A stretch of 64,000 nt of DNA from CAVTWH01 sp963850915 (GCA_963850915.1 CAWKND010000010.1:496001-560000); one strand, 5' to 3'; counted from the stretch's first letter, positions 17,651-26,788 are shown. Translations and numbers: made by a program. The notes: a model not told the origin generated them from the letters alone.

Positions 17651-19216
17651 ATGGTGGGCATGCCGCCAGCGGTCAGGACAGTAGGGAAGACGGTCGGATA
17701 CACCTTCCGTGGGGTACGCGGTACCACGCGCTGGGTCAACCGGCGGGTGCACGGGCTGCGTGCCCGGGGTGGGGCCGGCTCGATTGGCATGATGCGCCTG
17801 CTCGACCTGCACGCCGCCTCCTGTGCCGGGGACACGCTGGTCACGATGGGCCTCGCCGGTACCATTTTCTTCAATGTCCCGGCCGGTGAGGCGCGCGGCA
17901 AGGTCGCCCTCTACCTGCTCATAACGATGGCCCCGTTTGCCCTGCTGGCGCCCCTGATCGGGCCGCTGCTCGACCGGTTCCGGCACGGCCGGCGCTACGC
18001 CCTCGCGGCCACCATGCTGGGCCGGGCCTTCCTCGCCTGGCTGATCTCCGACTACCTGAACAAGTTCGGCCTCTACCCCGCGGCCTTCGGCGTGCTGGCG
18101 CTCTCCCGGGCCTACGGTGTGGCGCGCAGCGCGGCGGTACCCCGGCTGCTGCCCGAGGGGCTGGGGCTGTCCGAGGCGGGCGCCCGCGCCTCCGTGTTCG
18201 GTACCCTCGCCGGCCTGGTGGTCGCGCCGATCGGGGTGGCCGCGTTCTGGTTCGGGCCGCAGTGGCCGTTGCGCATCGCCACGGTGATCTTCGTCATCGG
18301 CATGGTGATCGCACTGCGGTTGCCGGCGCCGGCCGACTCGGAGCCGCCGGAGACGGTACCCCGGATCTTCACCATGCCCGGGCGGGGCGTACGCAAGGTG
18401 CTCTCCGGCCGGCTGGTGATCGCCACGGTGGTGGGCAGCTGCGCGCTGCGGCTGCTCTTCGGCTTCCTGGCCCTGTTCCTCGCCTTCGCCATCCGGTCGG
18501 ATGACCTGACCCGGCACATCCTGGGCTTCCAGTTGAGCCGGGCGAGCGCGATCGGGGTGGTCGCCGGGGCACTGGGCGCGGGCAGCCTGATCGCCACCGC
18601 GGTGGGTACCCGGCTGCGGATCCGCCGGCCGGCCCAGCTCCAGGCGGTCGGCATGCTCGCCGTGGCGGTCGCTGGAATCCTTGCCTCGGTACGCTTCTCG
18701 CTCGCCACGGTGGCGCTGCTCTGCCTGGTGACGGGCGTGGCCAGTGGCCTGGCGAAGCTGGCCGGCGACGCGACCATCCAGGAGCGGTGCGCCGAGGAGG
18801 TACGGGCCAGCGCGTTCGCGCACTCGGAGACGCTGCTGATGCTGGCGTTCGTACTCGGTGGCGCGATCGGGCTCATCCCCTTCGCCGGCCGGTTGGGTAT
18901 CGGCGTGGCGACCCTGATCGCGGTGCTGCTCGCGGTACGCGGAATCCTGGTGGCACTGGGGCTGCGCCGGGAACGCCTCACCGGCGCGGTTCCGGTAACG
19001 CCCGGTGCGGCTGACGCGACGACCCAGGTGGTACCCCCGAAGCCGGCCGACCCGCCCACCCAGGTGAGCAAGCCGGAGAGCGCCCGGCGCTGGGGTCGGC
19101 GCAGCCGCTCGGCGTTCGACGAGCGCGGCCCACGCACGCCGGCCGCAGCCGAGCCACGCAGCCGCAGCCGCAGCCGACCACCCAACAGGCCGGTACCCCG
19201 CACCCGACCACGGTGA
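17651..19216 (+). CDS. MFS transporter with probable C-terminal frameshift
   Basis: 521 residues as it reads. Twelve-span MFS protein of the group conserved beside DUF3027 in actinobacteria: VGYTFRGVRGTTRWVNRRVHG, LLDLHAASCAGDTLVTMGLAG, LIGPLLDRFRHGRRYALA, SRAYGVARSAAVPRLLPEG. The tail after residue 460 is Pro/Arg-rich. The visible stop at 19214-19216 is probably not the original one. One base inserted near 19152 (GAGCCACGC read as GAG CCC ACG) gives a Gln/Pro tail and then TVIERTEDDLPTYHLYRPSS ending at TGA 19294-19296, which overlaps the mqnB start as GTGA. So this is either a recent frameshift or a sequence error. Transport substrate unknown. ATG 17660 is an alternative start. Confidence 0.85.
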   Translation: MVGMPPAVRTVGKTVGYTFRGVRGTTRWVNRRVHGLRARGGAGSIGMMRLLDLHAASCAGDTLVTMGLAGTIFFNVPAGEARGKVALYLLITMAPFALLAPLIGPLLDRFRHGRRYALAATMLGRAFLAWLISDYLNKFGLYPAAFGVLALSRAYGVARSAAVPRLLPEGLGLSEAGARASVFGTLAGLVVAPIGVAAFWFGPQWPLRIATVIFVIGMVIALRLPAPADSEPPETVPRIFTMPGRGVRKVLSGRLVIATVVGSCALRLLFGFLALFLAFAIRSDDLTRHILGFQLSRASAIGVVAGALGAGSLIATAVGTRLRIRRPAQLQAVGMLAVAVAGILASVRFSLATVALLCLVTGVASGLAKLAGDATIQERCAEEVRASAFAHSETLLMLAFVLGGAIGLIPFAGRLGIGVATLIAVLLAVRGILVALGLRRERLTGAVPVTPGAADATTQVVPPKPADPPTQVSKPESARRWGRRSRSAFDERGPRTPAAAEPRSRSRSRPPNRPVPRTRPR

Positions 19217-19292
19217 TTGAGCGCACCGAGGACGACCTGCCCACCTACCACCTCTACCGGCCGTCGAGTGCCCCCGAGGACGGACCGGCCGA

Positions 19293-19964
19293 GTGAGCGG
19301 CGTCCTCGTGGTGACCGCGGTGGAGGCGGAGGCCACGGCGTTCGCCCGGCACCTGCGGCCGGGTGTACTGGCCGCGACCGGCCCCGGCACCGTACGCGCG
19401 GTCGGCGTCGGAGCGGCCGCGGCTGCCGCCGGTACGGCCCGGCTGCTGGCTCTCGCCGAGGCGGCCGGTGCGCCGTACCGGGCGGTGCTCAGTACCGGGA
19501 TCGCGGGCGGGTACGCCGACGCGGCCCCGCTCGGCAGCACCGTGCTGGGCAGCGCCTGTATCGCCGCCGACCTGGGCGCCGAGTCGCCGGACGGCTTCCT
19601 GTCCCTGGACTCGCTCGGCTTCGGCAGCGCCACCGCGCCGGTCGACCCGGAGTTGTTGGCGGCCCTCGCCAGCGTGCTGCCAGGCGCCACGGCCGGGACG
19701 ATCCTCACCGTCAGCACCGTCACCGGTACCGCCGATGGAGCAACTGAGCTGCGGCGGCGCCACCCGGACGCGGTGGCCGAGGCGATGGAGGGGTACGGCG
19801 TCGGGGTGGCCGCCGCACAGGCCGGCCTGCCCTTCGTGGAGCTGCGTACCGTCTCCAACCCGATCGGCCCCCGCGACCGGGGTGCCTGGCGGATCGGTGA
19901 CGCCTTCGCCGCGCTGGCACAGGCCGGCGCACAGCTCGGAGGTACGTTGAAGGCGTGGCACTGA
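19293..19964 (+). CDS. mqnB: Futalosine hydrolase
   Basis: 223 residues. Removes the purine base from futalosine (or aminodeoxyfutalosine) to give dehypoxanthine futalosine in the alternative menaquinone pathway. It is a nucleoside-phosphorylase/hydrolase fold: VLVVTAVEAEATAF at the N-terminus, VGVGAAAAAAGTARLL, AVLSTGIAGGYAD, TVSTVTGTADGATEL and the catalytic region AEAMEGYGVGVAAAQAGLPF. The start is GTG 19293. It overlaps mqnD by ten bases. The pair is consistent with one operon, with the MFS gene upstream possibly coupled as well. Confidence 0.93.
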   Translation: MSGVLVVTAVEAEATAFARHLRPGVLAATGPGTVRAVGVGAAAAAAGTARLLALAEAAGAPYRAVLSTGIAGGYADAAPLGSTVLGSACIAADLGAESPDGFLSLDSLGFGSATAPVDPELLAALASVLPGATAGTILTVSTVTGTADGATELRRRHPDAVAEAMEGYGVGVAAAQAGLPFVELRTVSNPIGPRDRGAWRIGDAFAALAQAGAQLGGTLKAWH

Positions 19965-20755
19965 CTCTCGCGCACTCGCCCTGCCCCAACGACACGTTCG
20001 TGTTCCACGCGCTCACCCACGGGCTGGTCCCCGGCGCACCGGAGTTCGACGTCACCTACGCCGACGTGGACGTCACCAACACCGCTGCGCTCGACGGGGC
20101 GTACGACCTGGTAAAGGTGAGCTACGCGGCGCTCCCGTGGCTGCTCGACTCGTACGAGCTGCTGCCCTGCGGCGGTGCGCTCGGCCGCGGCTGCGGGCCG
20201 CTGGTACTCACGAACGGCAAGTCGGTCGAGGGCGGCACGGTCGCCGTACCGGGCGAGCGGACCACGGCGTACCTGCTGTTCCGGCTCTGGTCGGCGGCCA
20301 CCCCACCGGCGCGCATCGAGGTCGTCCCGTTCAACGAGATCATGCCCGGCGTGGCCAGCGGCGAGTACGACGCCGGCCTGGTCATCCACGAGGCCCGCTT
20401 CACCTACCAGCGGTACGGCCTGACCTGTGTCCAGGACCTCGGTTCGTGGTGGGAGCAGGAGACCGGGGCGCCGATCCCGCTCGGCGCGATCCTCGCCAAC
20501 AAGTCCACTGTGGACAGTGCCCGGGCAGCCGAGTGGATCCGCGCGTCCGTCCGGCACGCCTGGGCGCACCCCGAGGACAGTCGTGACTACGTGTTGAAGT
20601 ACGCGCAGGAGCTGGAGCCGGCCGTGGTCGACCAGCACATCGCCCTGTACGTCAACAACTTCACCGAGGAACTGGGCGCGGAGGGGCGGCGCGCGGTGGG
20701 TACCCTGCTCGATCGTTCGGCCGCCGCCGGCCTCACCCCGCCGGTCCGGCTGTAG
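19955..20755 (+). CDS. mqnD: 1,4-dihydroxy-6-naphthoate synthase
   Basis: 266 residues. Converts cyclic dehypoxanthine futalosine to 1,4-dihydroxy-6-naphthoate, the last known ring-forming step of the futalosine menaquinone route. Periplasmic-binding-protein-like fold. Characteristic segments: LAHSPCPNDTFVFHALTHG, VKVSYAALPWLLDSYELLPCGGALG, GCGPLVL, VPGERTTAYLLFRLW, GLVIHEARFTYQRYGL and PIPLGAILANK. GTG 19955 is used as start and overlaps mqnB. Other pathway genes (mqnA, mqnC, mqnE) are not in the window. It converges on the SARP gene with 20 bases between stops. Confidence 0.94.
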   Translation: MALTLAHSPCPNDTFVFHALTHGLVPGAPEFDVTYADVDVTNTAALDGAYDLVKVSYAALPWLLDSYELLPCGGALGRGCGPLVLTNGKSVEGGTVAVPGERTTAYLLFRLWSAATPPARIEVVPFNEIMPGVASGEYDAGLVIHEARFTYQRYGLTCVQDLGSWWEQETGAPIPLGAILANKSTVDSARAAEWIRASVRHAWAHPEDSRDYVLKYAQELEPAVVDQHIALYVNNFTEELGAEGRRAVGTLLDRSAAAGLTPPVRL

Positions 20756-20775
20756 CCCGGGCTCCCCGCAAAGGC

Positions 20776-23700
20776 TCAGCTGGTGAGGGCGGCGATCTGC
20801 TCGTCCAGCTGGGCGGCTTTCGCGGCCCGGCCGAGCCGACGGTAGATACCGGCCGCCTCCTGCCACGCGGCAAGGGCGGCGGCCGGATCGATCGGCCGGT
20901 TCGCGGCGCCCAGGCTGGCCAGCGCCCCGGCCAGGAACGAGGGCCAGCCACGGGTACGCCACAGCCGTACCGACTCGGTCAACCGGCGTACCGCCTGCGG
21001 GTACCGGCCGTCGGCGATCTCGATCTCGCCCAGTACCTCCAGCGCATCCGCCGCGTGGTGCGTCATGTGGTACTCGATGCCCAGTGCCAGGGCGGTCTGC
21101 GCGGCCCCGGACGCGGCCGGGTCACCGAGCGCCAGGTAGAGCCGGGCCAGCCCGAGCATGGTCAGCGCCTCGGAGTAGTGGTCGTGGTAGCGCCGGGCGA
21201 GTACCAGCGCCTCGGCGAGCAGGTCCCGGCTGCGGTCCAGGTCGCCGACCTCCCGGTACACGATGCCCAGGAACTGCAGCACGCTCGCCTCGTACCGCGG
21301 ATTGCCCAACTCCCGGGCCAGGTCCAGGGCGGTACGCAGGTGGGTCAGGGTCAGCTCGGCCTTCAACTGCTCGCTGGCCACCACGGCGAGCGCCACGTGT
21401 GCCCGGGCCTGCCCGCCCAGGTGCCCGGTCGCCTCGGCGAGCAGCAGGCCGCGTAGGGCACCGGCGCCGGCCTCGACGGTCTGCCCCTGGGCGCACTGCC
21501 CCCAGGACAGGATCACCTCGGCGTCGGCCTTGCCGCGCTCGTCACCGGCCGCCGTGAACAGCTCCAGCAGCCGGGTGGCGTCGGTGACCAGCCGGGCCAT
21601 CGCCTCGCCGGACGAGTGGTTGGTGTTCCAGGTGACCACGTCGGTCAGCCCGCGCAGCATCACCGCCTCGCCGAGCCGGTGCCCGGCCGCCTGGCAGGTA
21701 CGCAGCACGAGTTCGTTGACGGTGCGCCAGTCGCCGTACGCGCCGCGCAGGTCGAAGTACTTCTCCATGCAGCCGGCCAGGTCGAAGGCCAGCTCCACCA
21801 GGTCGGCGGCGCACGCCTGGCGGATCGCCGCGACCAGTGCGTGCCGCTCCGCGTCGAACCACACGAGCGAATCCAGGTCGGCGGGTACCGGGTCGAGCGC
21901 CGGGCGGACCGCGGTGCCGTGGATCGCGGCGTAGCACGGCCCCGGTACCCCCTCGGCCAGCTGCTCGGCGTAGACCAGCCAGCCGCCCAGTCCCCGGGCC
22001 AGCGCCCCGGCCCGCTCCGGCTCGGCGTCCTCCTGCTCGGCACGCTCCCGGGCGTACAGCCGGACCAGGTCATGGAAGCGGTAGCGGTGCTGGCCGGCCG
22101 CGTCGGAGCCGCCGACGGACAGCAGGTGCCCGTCCACCAGCTGATCCAGGTAGCGGCTGGCCTCCTCCTGCGGGCAGTCCAGCACGGCACCCGCCAGCCA
22201 GCCGGGGAAGTCGGGTACGTCCAGCAGGGACAGCAGCCGCAGCAGCCGGCGACCGGGCTCGGCCAGCCCGGTGTAGCTGAGCGCGAGCGAGGCGCGTACC
22301 TCCAGATCGCCGGTGGCCAGCCGATCCAGCCGGCGCCGCTCGTCGGCGAGCATCCCGGACAGGTCGGCGAGCCGCCACATCGGCCGGGCGGTGAGCCGGG
22401 CACCGGCGATACGCAGCGCCAGCGGCAGGCCGCCGCAGAGCCGGACCACCTCGGCCGCCGCGCTGAACTGGTCGTGTACCCGGTCGTCGGCGATGGTGGC
22501 GAGCAGCTCGATCGCCTCGGTCTCGCTGAACACGTCCAGGTCCAGCCAGCGGGCACCCTCCACACCGGACAGCCGGCCCCGGCTGGTGATCAGTACGGCG
22601 CAGCTGGCGGCGCCCGGCAGCAGCGGGCGGATCTGCTCCTCCGAGCCGGCGTTGTCGAGCACCACGAGTACCCGCCGGTCGGTCAGCCGGGTCCGGTAGA
22701 GCTCCACCCGCTCGTCCAGGGTGTCCGGGATGGCCCGGCTGTCCACGCCCAGCGCACGCAGGAAACGGGCGAGTACCTCCGCCGGGTCGGCCGGCTTCGC
22801 CTCAACGCCGCGCAGGTTGACGTAGAGCCGGCCGTCCGGGAATGAGCCGGCGAGCAGGTGCGCCACGTGTACGGCGAGCGCCGTCTTGCCGACCCCGCCC
22901 ATTCCGGCGACGGCGGCCACCGGCAGCGCGGCGCCGCCCGCCGTGAGCAGCTCGCGCAGGCGCGCGACCGCCTCGGTACGCCCGGTGAAGTCGGCGATGT
23001 CCAGGGGCAGCAGGACCGGTACCACCGTCGGGGTCGGCGAGATCCGCGCACCCGCCTCGTCGCGCAGCAGCTCCAGGTGGGCCGAGCGCAGCTCGGGGCC
23101 GGGCTCCACGCCAAGCTCCTCGACCAGCCGCTCGCGTACCGCCGCGAACAGGCGCAGCGCCGCCGCCCGCTCGCCCAGCCCGGCCAGCGCGCGCATCAGG
23201 TGGGCGTGCAGCCCCTCGTGGTACGGCTCGTCACGGACCAGGTGCCAGAGCTGCGCGGCGGCCGGCTCGTACCGGCCCAGGGCCAGGGCGACCTCGGCGT
23301 ACTGGAGGGCGACGGCGAGCCGGTGCCGGTGTGCGGCGAGGGTACGCGGGTGCTCGGTCAGGCGCGGCGAGGCGTCGACGAGGATCGGGCCCCGCCACTG
23401 CGCCAGCGCCCGTTCCAGGGCGACGAGTTCGCCGTTCTCGTCGCCGCGGGTACGCAGCCCCTGCGCCCGTTCGGTGTACCCCTCGAAGTCGGCCAGGTCG
23501 ATCTGTACCTGCTCGTGCAGCAGCCGGTAGCCGCCGGGCTCCAGCCGTACCGCCCCGCCGCCGTCCCGGCGCGCCCGTCCCGGGTGCAGTACCTGCCGCA
23601 GCTGCGCGACAGCCGTGTGCACCTGGGCGACGCAGGTCTTCGGTGGGGTGTCCCCCCACAGCACCCAGATCGTCTCGTCCCGGGACACGGCTTCGCCGTA

Positions 23701-24117
23701 GCGCAGTGCCAGTAGCGCCAGCAGGCTGCGCTGGGCGGCGGTGCCGAGGGTGAGGGTACGGGCGGAGACGGTGACGGTGAGCGGCCCGAGTACGCCGACG
23801 CGCGGCCGGTTGCCGGTGGGTACCGCCCCCTGGTGCGGCGGCCGGGTACCCCCGGCGAGCCAGCCGGTCTCCCGGGCCATCCCGGTGACCCGCAGGGCCG
23901 CTTCGATCCGCCGGAGCGAGTCGGCGCGCGGCTGGCGGACCCGGTTCTGTTCGATGTCGCGCAGCGCGCGTACGGAGACGCCGCTGCGCCGGGCAAGCTC
24001 CTCCTGGGTCAACCCGGCCAGCCGGCGCTGCTGCTGGACCAAGCCGCCGAGGACCAGGCCACCGAGGGCCGGGTCAGGGTCGGGCGGCGACGCAGCCGGC
24101 TCGGTCAACTCGTCCAT
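20776..24117 (-). CDS. SARP/AfsR-like regulator: XRE + BTAD + NB-ARC + TPR
   Basis: 1113 residues from ATG 24117 (an AGGAG lies 12 bases upstream; GTG 24153 is an alternative). Domains in order: an XRE helix-turn-helix about 25-75 (LAGLTQEELARRSGVSVRAL), an OmpR-like winged helix about 105-200 (GVLGPLTVTV, QRSLLALLALRYGEAVS), a bacterial transcriptional activator domain about 205-355 ending RLVEELGVEPGPELR, an NB-ARC STAND ATPase with P-loop GMGGVGKTAL near 405, VLVVLDNAGSEEQIRPLLPG and the ITSRGRLSG sensor, and C-terminal TPR repeats (LTHLRTALDLARELGNPRYEA, LAEALVLARRYHDHYSEAL). Such proteins activate secondary-metabolite genes in Streptomyces. Having both an XRE and a winged-helix reader in one chain is less usual. 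No biosynthetic cluster is adjacent, so its target is unknown. Confidence 0.88.
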   Translation of the reverse strand: MDELTEPAASPPDPDPALGGLVLGGLVQQQRRLAGLTQEELARRSGVSVRALRDIEQNRVRQPRADSLRRIEAALRVTGMARETGWLAGGTRPPHQGAVPTGNRPRVGVLGPLTVTVSARTLTLGTAAQRSLLALLALRYGEAVSRDETIWVLWGDTPPKTCVAQVHTAVAQLRQVLHPGRARRDGGGAVRLEPGGYRLLHEQVQIDLADFEGYTERAQGLRTRGDENGELVALERALAQWRGPILVDASPRLTEHPRTLAAHRHRLAVALQYAEVALALGRYEPAAAQLWHLVRDEPYHEGLHAHLMRALAGLGERAAALRLFAAVRERLVEELGVEPGPELRSAHLELLRDEAGARISPTPTVVPVLLPLDIADFTGRTEAVARLRELLTAGGAALPVAAVAGMGGVGKTALAVHVAHLLAGSFPDGRLYVNLRGVEAKPADPAEVLARFLRALGVDSRAIPDTLDERVELYRTRLTDRRVLVVLDNAGSEEQIRPLLPGAASCAVLITSRGRLSGVEGARWLDLDVFSETEAIELLATIADDRVHDQFSAAAEVVRLCGGLPLALRIAGARLTARPMWRLADLSGMLADERRRLDRLATGDLEVRASLALSYTGLAEPGRRLLRLLSLLDVPDFPGWLAGAVLDCPQEEASRYLDQLVDGHLLSVGGSDAAGQHRYRFHDLVRLYARERAEQEDAEPERAGALARGLGGWLVYAEQLAEGVPGPCYAAIHGTAVRPALDPVPADLDSLVWFDAERHALVAAIRQACAADLVELAFDLAGCMEKYFDLRGAYGDWRTVNELVLRTCQAAGHRLGEAVMLRGLTDVVTWNTNHSSGEAMARLVTDATRLLELFTAAGDERGKADAEVILSWGQCAQGQTVEAGAGALRGLLLAEATGHLGGQARAHVALAVVASEQLKAELTLTHLRTALDLARELGNPRYEASVLQFLGIVYREVGDLDRSRDLLAEALVLARRYHDHYSEALTMLGLARLYLALGDPAASGAAQTALALGIEYHMTHHAADALEVLGEIEIADGRYPQAVRRLTESVRLWRTRGWPSFLAGALASLGAANRPIDPAAALAAWQEAAGIYRRLGRAAKAAQLDEQIAALTS

Positions 24118-24444
24118 CGAGGGGCGCAGCTCCTGACAAGGGGAGGAACTCACCCGCGCCGATGCGAGAGACGCCGGGCGATGCCTGAATCTACCTGTTC
24201 TGCCGGTCCCGGTCCATCGCGATTGCCTTCTCGATCAGGCCGCCTGCCTGCGCAGACACAGCCCCCGATCGGCAACTCACCGGCAGAGTCAGGAAATAGT
24301 GCCGGTGCCTAGGCTGCCAGTGCGCTGTCCACCGCTCGGGGGCGGCCCGGTACGGGGTGGGACGTGCTGCGGGCCGCGGTGGTGGCGCTGCTGGACCGGC
24401 AGGTGGTCGGCCGTGCGCCACGGGGGTACGGCCGGCCCCGATGG
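24118..24444. other. Intergenic region between the SARP and cold-shock genes
   Basis: About 330 bases without a convincing gene. Both flanking genes run leftward, so this holds the SARP gene's promoter region and the cold-shock gene's 3' end. I see no strong hairpin with a T-run, no obvious operator and no conserved reading frame; open frames here are short and Arg/Pro-rich. Confidence 0.5.
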
Positions 24445-24831
24445 TCAGGACTCCAGCTCCTTGGCGACGCCGTGCAGCAGCTCGGCGTACTTGCGGGAGA
24501 CCTTCTTGTCGGGGTACCGGCCACGGCGCAGGTCGGGCATGACCGCCGTCTCCAGTACCTTGATCAGGTCCTCGATCAGCCCGTGCAGCTCCTCGGCCGG
24601 GCGCCGCCGCAGCTCCAGCACGGAAGCCGGCGTGTCCAGCAGCTTCACGGCCATCGCCTGGTTGCCCTTGCGGCTCTCCACCACACCGAAGTCGACCCGT
24701 TGACCGGGCTTCAAGTCCTCGATGCCGTCCGGCAGGGCCGCCTTGGGTACGAAGACGTCGCCGCCGTCGTCGCGGGTGAGGAAGCCGAAGCCCTTGCCCG
24801 TGTCGTACCACTTCACTCGCCCCGTAGGCAC
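24445..24831 (-). CDS. Cold-shock-domain protein with C-terminal extension (CspB type)
   Basis: 128 residues. Residues 1-65 are a cold-shock domain: MPTGRVKWYDTGKGFGFLTR with RNP1-like KGFGFL and RNP2-like DVFVP, then LKPGQRVDFGVVESRKG. The remaining 60 residues are a helical extension (EELHGLIEDLIKVLETAVMP, LRRGRYPDKKVSRKYAELL) typical of the longer actinobacterial CspB. Single-stranded nucleic-acid binding, RNA chaperone role. GTG 24831 is the start. It differs from the short CspA at 54444, which lacks the extension. Confidence 0.9.
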   Translation of the reverse strand: MPTGRVKWYDTGKGFGFLTRDDGGDVFVPKAALPDGIEDLKPGQRVDFGVVESRKGNQAMAVKLLDTPASVLELRRRPAEELHGLIEDLIKVLETAVMPDLRRGRYPDKKVSRKYAELLHGVAKELES

Positions 24832-24958
24832 CGCTGCCCGACCTCTCCTCGTCGTACCCGCCGGGCAGTTCTCCCGGCCGGTACCCAGGCTAGCCAACGG
24901 CGCCCAGCACCCCAACCGGAATCCCCGGGGGCGTACCCCGTGGCGTACCCGCAGTGCG

Positions 24959-26614
24959 TCAGCGGAAGCGGTCGGCCAGCCCGTCGTTCATCGAGCCGGA
25001 GCGGAATCCGCGCGGGTCCAGGTGTACCGACGGGAAGCCGGTGACGGTGGCCAGCAGGTCCGGCCGGGCAGCCAGTGCCGGCACCGAGGCGGGGTCCACC
25101 TCGACCCGGGCGCCCGCCTCGCCGAGGTCGCGTACCCGCAGGTCACGTACTGCGATGCCGGCCCGGCGCAGGACGGTACGCAGCGCCGACTCGGCCTGCT
25201 CCACCCGGGCCAGCCGCTCCCGGGAAACCTCGATGCCGTAGGCGATCCGGCTGGACAGGCAGGCTGCGGCCGGCTTGTCCCAGGTCGGCAGCTGCCACTG
25301 GCGGGACGCGGTGCGGATCTGCGCCTTGGTCAGCCCGGCGTCCCGTAGTGGCGACACCGCCCCGCGCTCCACAGCGGCCCGGATGCCCGGCCGGAACCCG
25401 GCGATCGCGTCGTCGGCGTTGGTACCGGTCAGTACCGTCGCGCCCTTGGTACGCGCCAGCGGCCCCAGCGTGTCCAGCAGCTCGGCCTTGCAGAAGTAGC
25501 AGCGATCGCCGGCGTTGGCCCGGTAGCCCTCGCGGGACAGCTCGTCGGTGACCGGTGTCTGGTGCTCGACGCCGAGCAGCACGGGCAGCTCCCGGGCGGC
25601 CACCAGCTCAGCCGCGGGCAGGCTCGGCGAGATTGCTGTAGCGGCCACCACGTGCTGTGGCCCGAGCGCCCGTACCGCGGCCGCGAGCAGGAACGCCGAG
25701 TCGGCGCCGCCGGAGTAGGCGACCACCACCCGGCCCAGTTCACGCAGCCGGCTGTCGAGGTCGGCCAGCCGGTGGGCGAGCAGCCAGTCGGTGAACCAGT
25801 CGGTGAAGCCGCTGAGCGAGTCGAGCACGGCCTCCGCCCCGGCCCTGGTCAGGTCGGCTGCCGGGCACGGGCCGGTACTCACCGCGAGCGCCGTGACACC
25901 GGCCGCCCGGGCGGCGGACGCGTCGGCGGTGTGGTCACCGACGTAGAGCGCGGCGCCGGTCTCCCGCAGGGCCCGGCTCTTGCCGTCGCCCCAGACGTCG
26001 CCGCGTACCTCGTCGACCGCGATGCCCAGGTGGTCGAGGTGCAGCTGGGCCAGGCGCGGGTGCTTCGCGGTGATCACCACGACCCGGCCACCGGCCGCGT
26101 GTACCGCCGCGATGGCCTCTAGCGCGCCGGGCAGGGCCGGGGAGGGGTCGATCGCGAAGCGCGGGTACAGCTCCCGGTAGGCGGCGACGGAGGCGTCCAC
26201 CTGCTCGGCCGGGAACCACTGCTGCATCTCCCACGGCAGCGGCGGGCCGAGCCGGCTGACCGCCAGGTCGGCGTCGACGAACACGCCGGTACGCGCGGAC
26301 AGCTCACGCCAGCAGGCGGCGATCCCCGGGCGCGAGTCGACCACGGTCATGTCCAGGTCGAAGCCGACGGTGAAGGTGGCGCGGTCGGTATCCAAGATCA
26401 GTGTCCGGGTTCGCCCGTCAGCGGGCGCGTCGTGGGGATCGTCCGGGTGGCCCAGCTCCGAGTGCTGGTAGCTCAGCCGCTCGACCGGGAGCGGGAAGGC
26501 CAGGTCGTCACCGAACGGGGAGGAGGCACCGGGCCGGTCGGAGGAGAGTTCGCCGATCGGCAGGTTGCCCTTCTTGTCGACCGCGTACGCGCCGGTCGGA
26601 TCGGGTCCAGACAT
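24959..26614 (-). CDS. HAD phosphatase - LarE-type sulfur transferase fusion
   Basis: 551 residues from ATG 26614 with an excellent GGAGGAG site four bases upstream. Three parts: (1) residues 1-80, unrecognised, Asp/Pro-rich; (2) residues about 82-265, a HAD hydrolase with motif I FDLDMTVVDSRPG, motif II VVVITAK, the motif III lysine in GDGKSRAL and motif IV YVGDHTADASAARAAGV; (3) residues about 285-551, a LarE-like ATP pyrophosphatase with the PP-loop SGGADS (301-306), RCYFCKAELL (371-380), RPGIRAAVERGAVSPLRDAG, and PAAACLSSRIAYG (448-460). LarE activates a nicotinic-acid-derived cofactor by AMP transfer and donates sulfur from cysteine in nickel-pincer cofactor synthesis. No larA, larB or larC is nearby. 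The HAD domain could trim a phosphate from the cofactor or precursor; that is inference. Confidence 0.88.
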   Translation of the reverse strand: MSGPDPTGAYAVDKKGNLPIGELSSDRPGASSPFGDDLAFPLPVERLSYQHSELGHPDDPHDAPADGRTRTLILDTDRATFTVGFDLDMTVVDSRPGIAACWRELSARTGVFVDADLAVSRLGPPLPWEMQQWFPAEQVDASVAAYRELYPRFAIDPSPALPGALEAIAAVHAAGGRVVVITAKHPRLAQLHLDHLGIAVDEVRGDVWGDGKSRALRETGAALYVGDHTADASAARAAGVTALAVSTGPCPAADLTRAGAEAVLDSLSGFTDWFTDWLLAHRLADLDSRLRELGRVVVAYSGGADSAFLLAAAVRALGPQHVVAATAISPSLPAAELVAARELPVLLGVEHQTPVTDELSREGYRANAGDRCYFCKAELLDTLGPLARTKGATVLTGTNADDAIAGFRPGIRAAVERGAVSPLRDAGLTKAQIRTASRQWQLPTWDKPAAACLSSRIAYGIEVSRERLARVEQAESALRTVLRRAGIAVRDLRVRDLGEAGARVEVDPASVPALAARPDLLATVTGFPSVHLDPRGFRSGSMNDGLADRFR

Positions 26615-26788
26615 GTGCTCCTCCAGACGGGCGCGCCGGGCGACGGGGGTACCGGCCGTCAAAGTCTCGCACACCGGGGTACGCCGTCCGGTGCCGCCGG
26701 TTGCGGCTGCCGGGTACGCCACACCGGGGTGCCAGCAGCCGGACCGGCGCAGCGGGTACCGGCCCCGAGCGGCTAGCGTTGAGCGGCG

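Noticed and set aside
17606..20962. A very long open frame on the minus strand across the MFS and mqnB-mqnD genes
   Set aside because: It is antisense to three well-supported genes, is Arg/Gly/Pro/His-rich and has no recognisable domain. Such frames are normal artefacts at about 70% GC.
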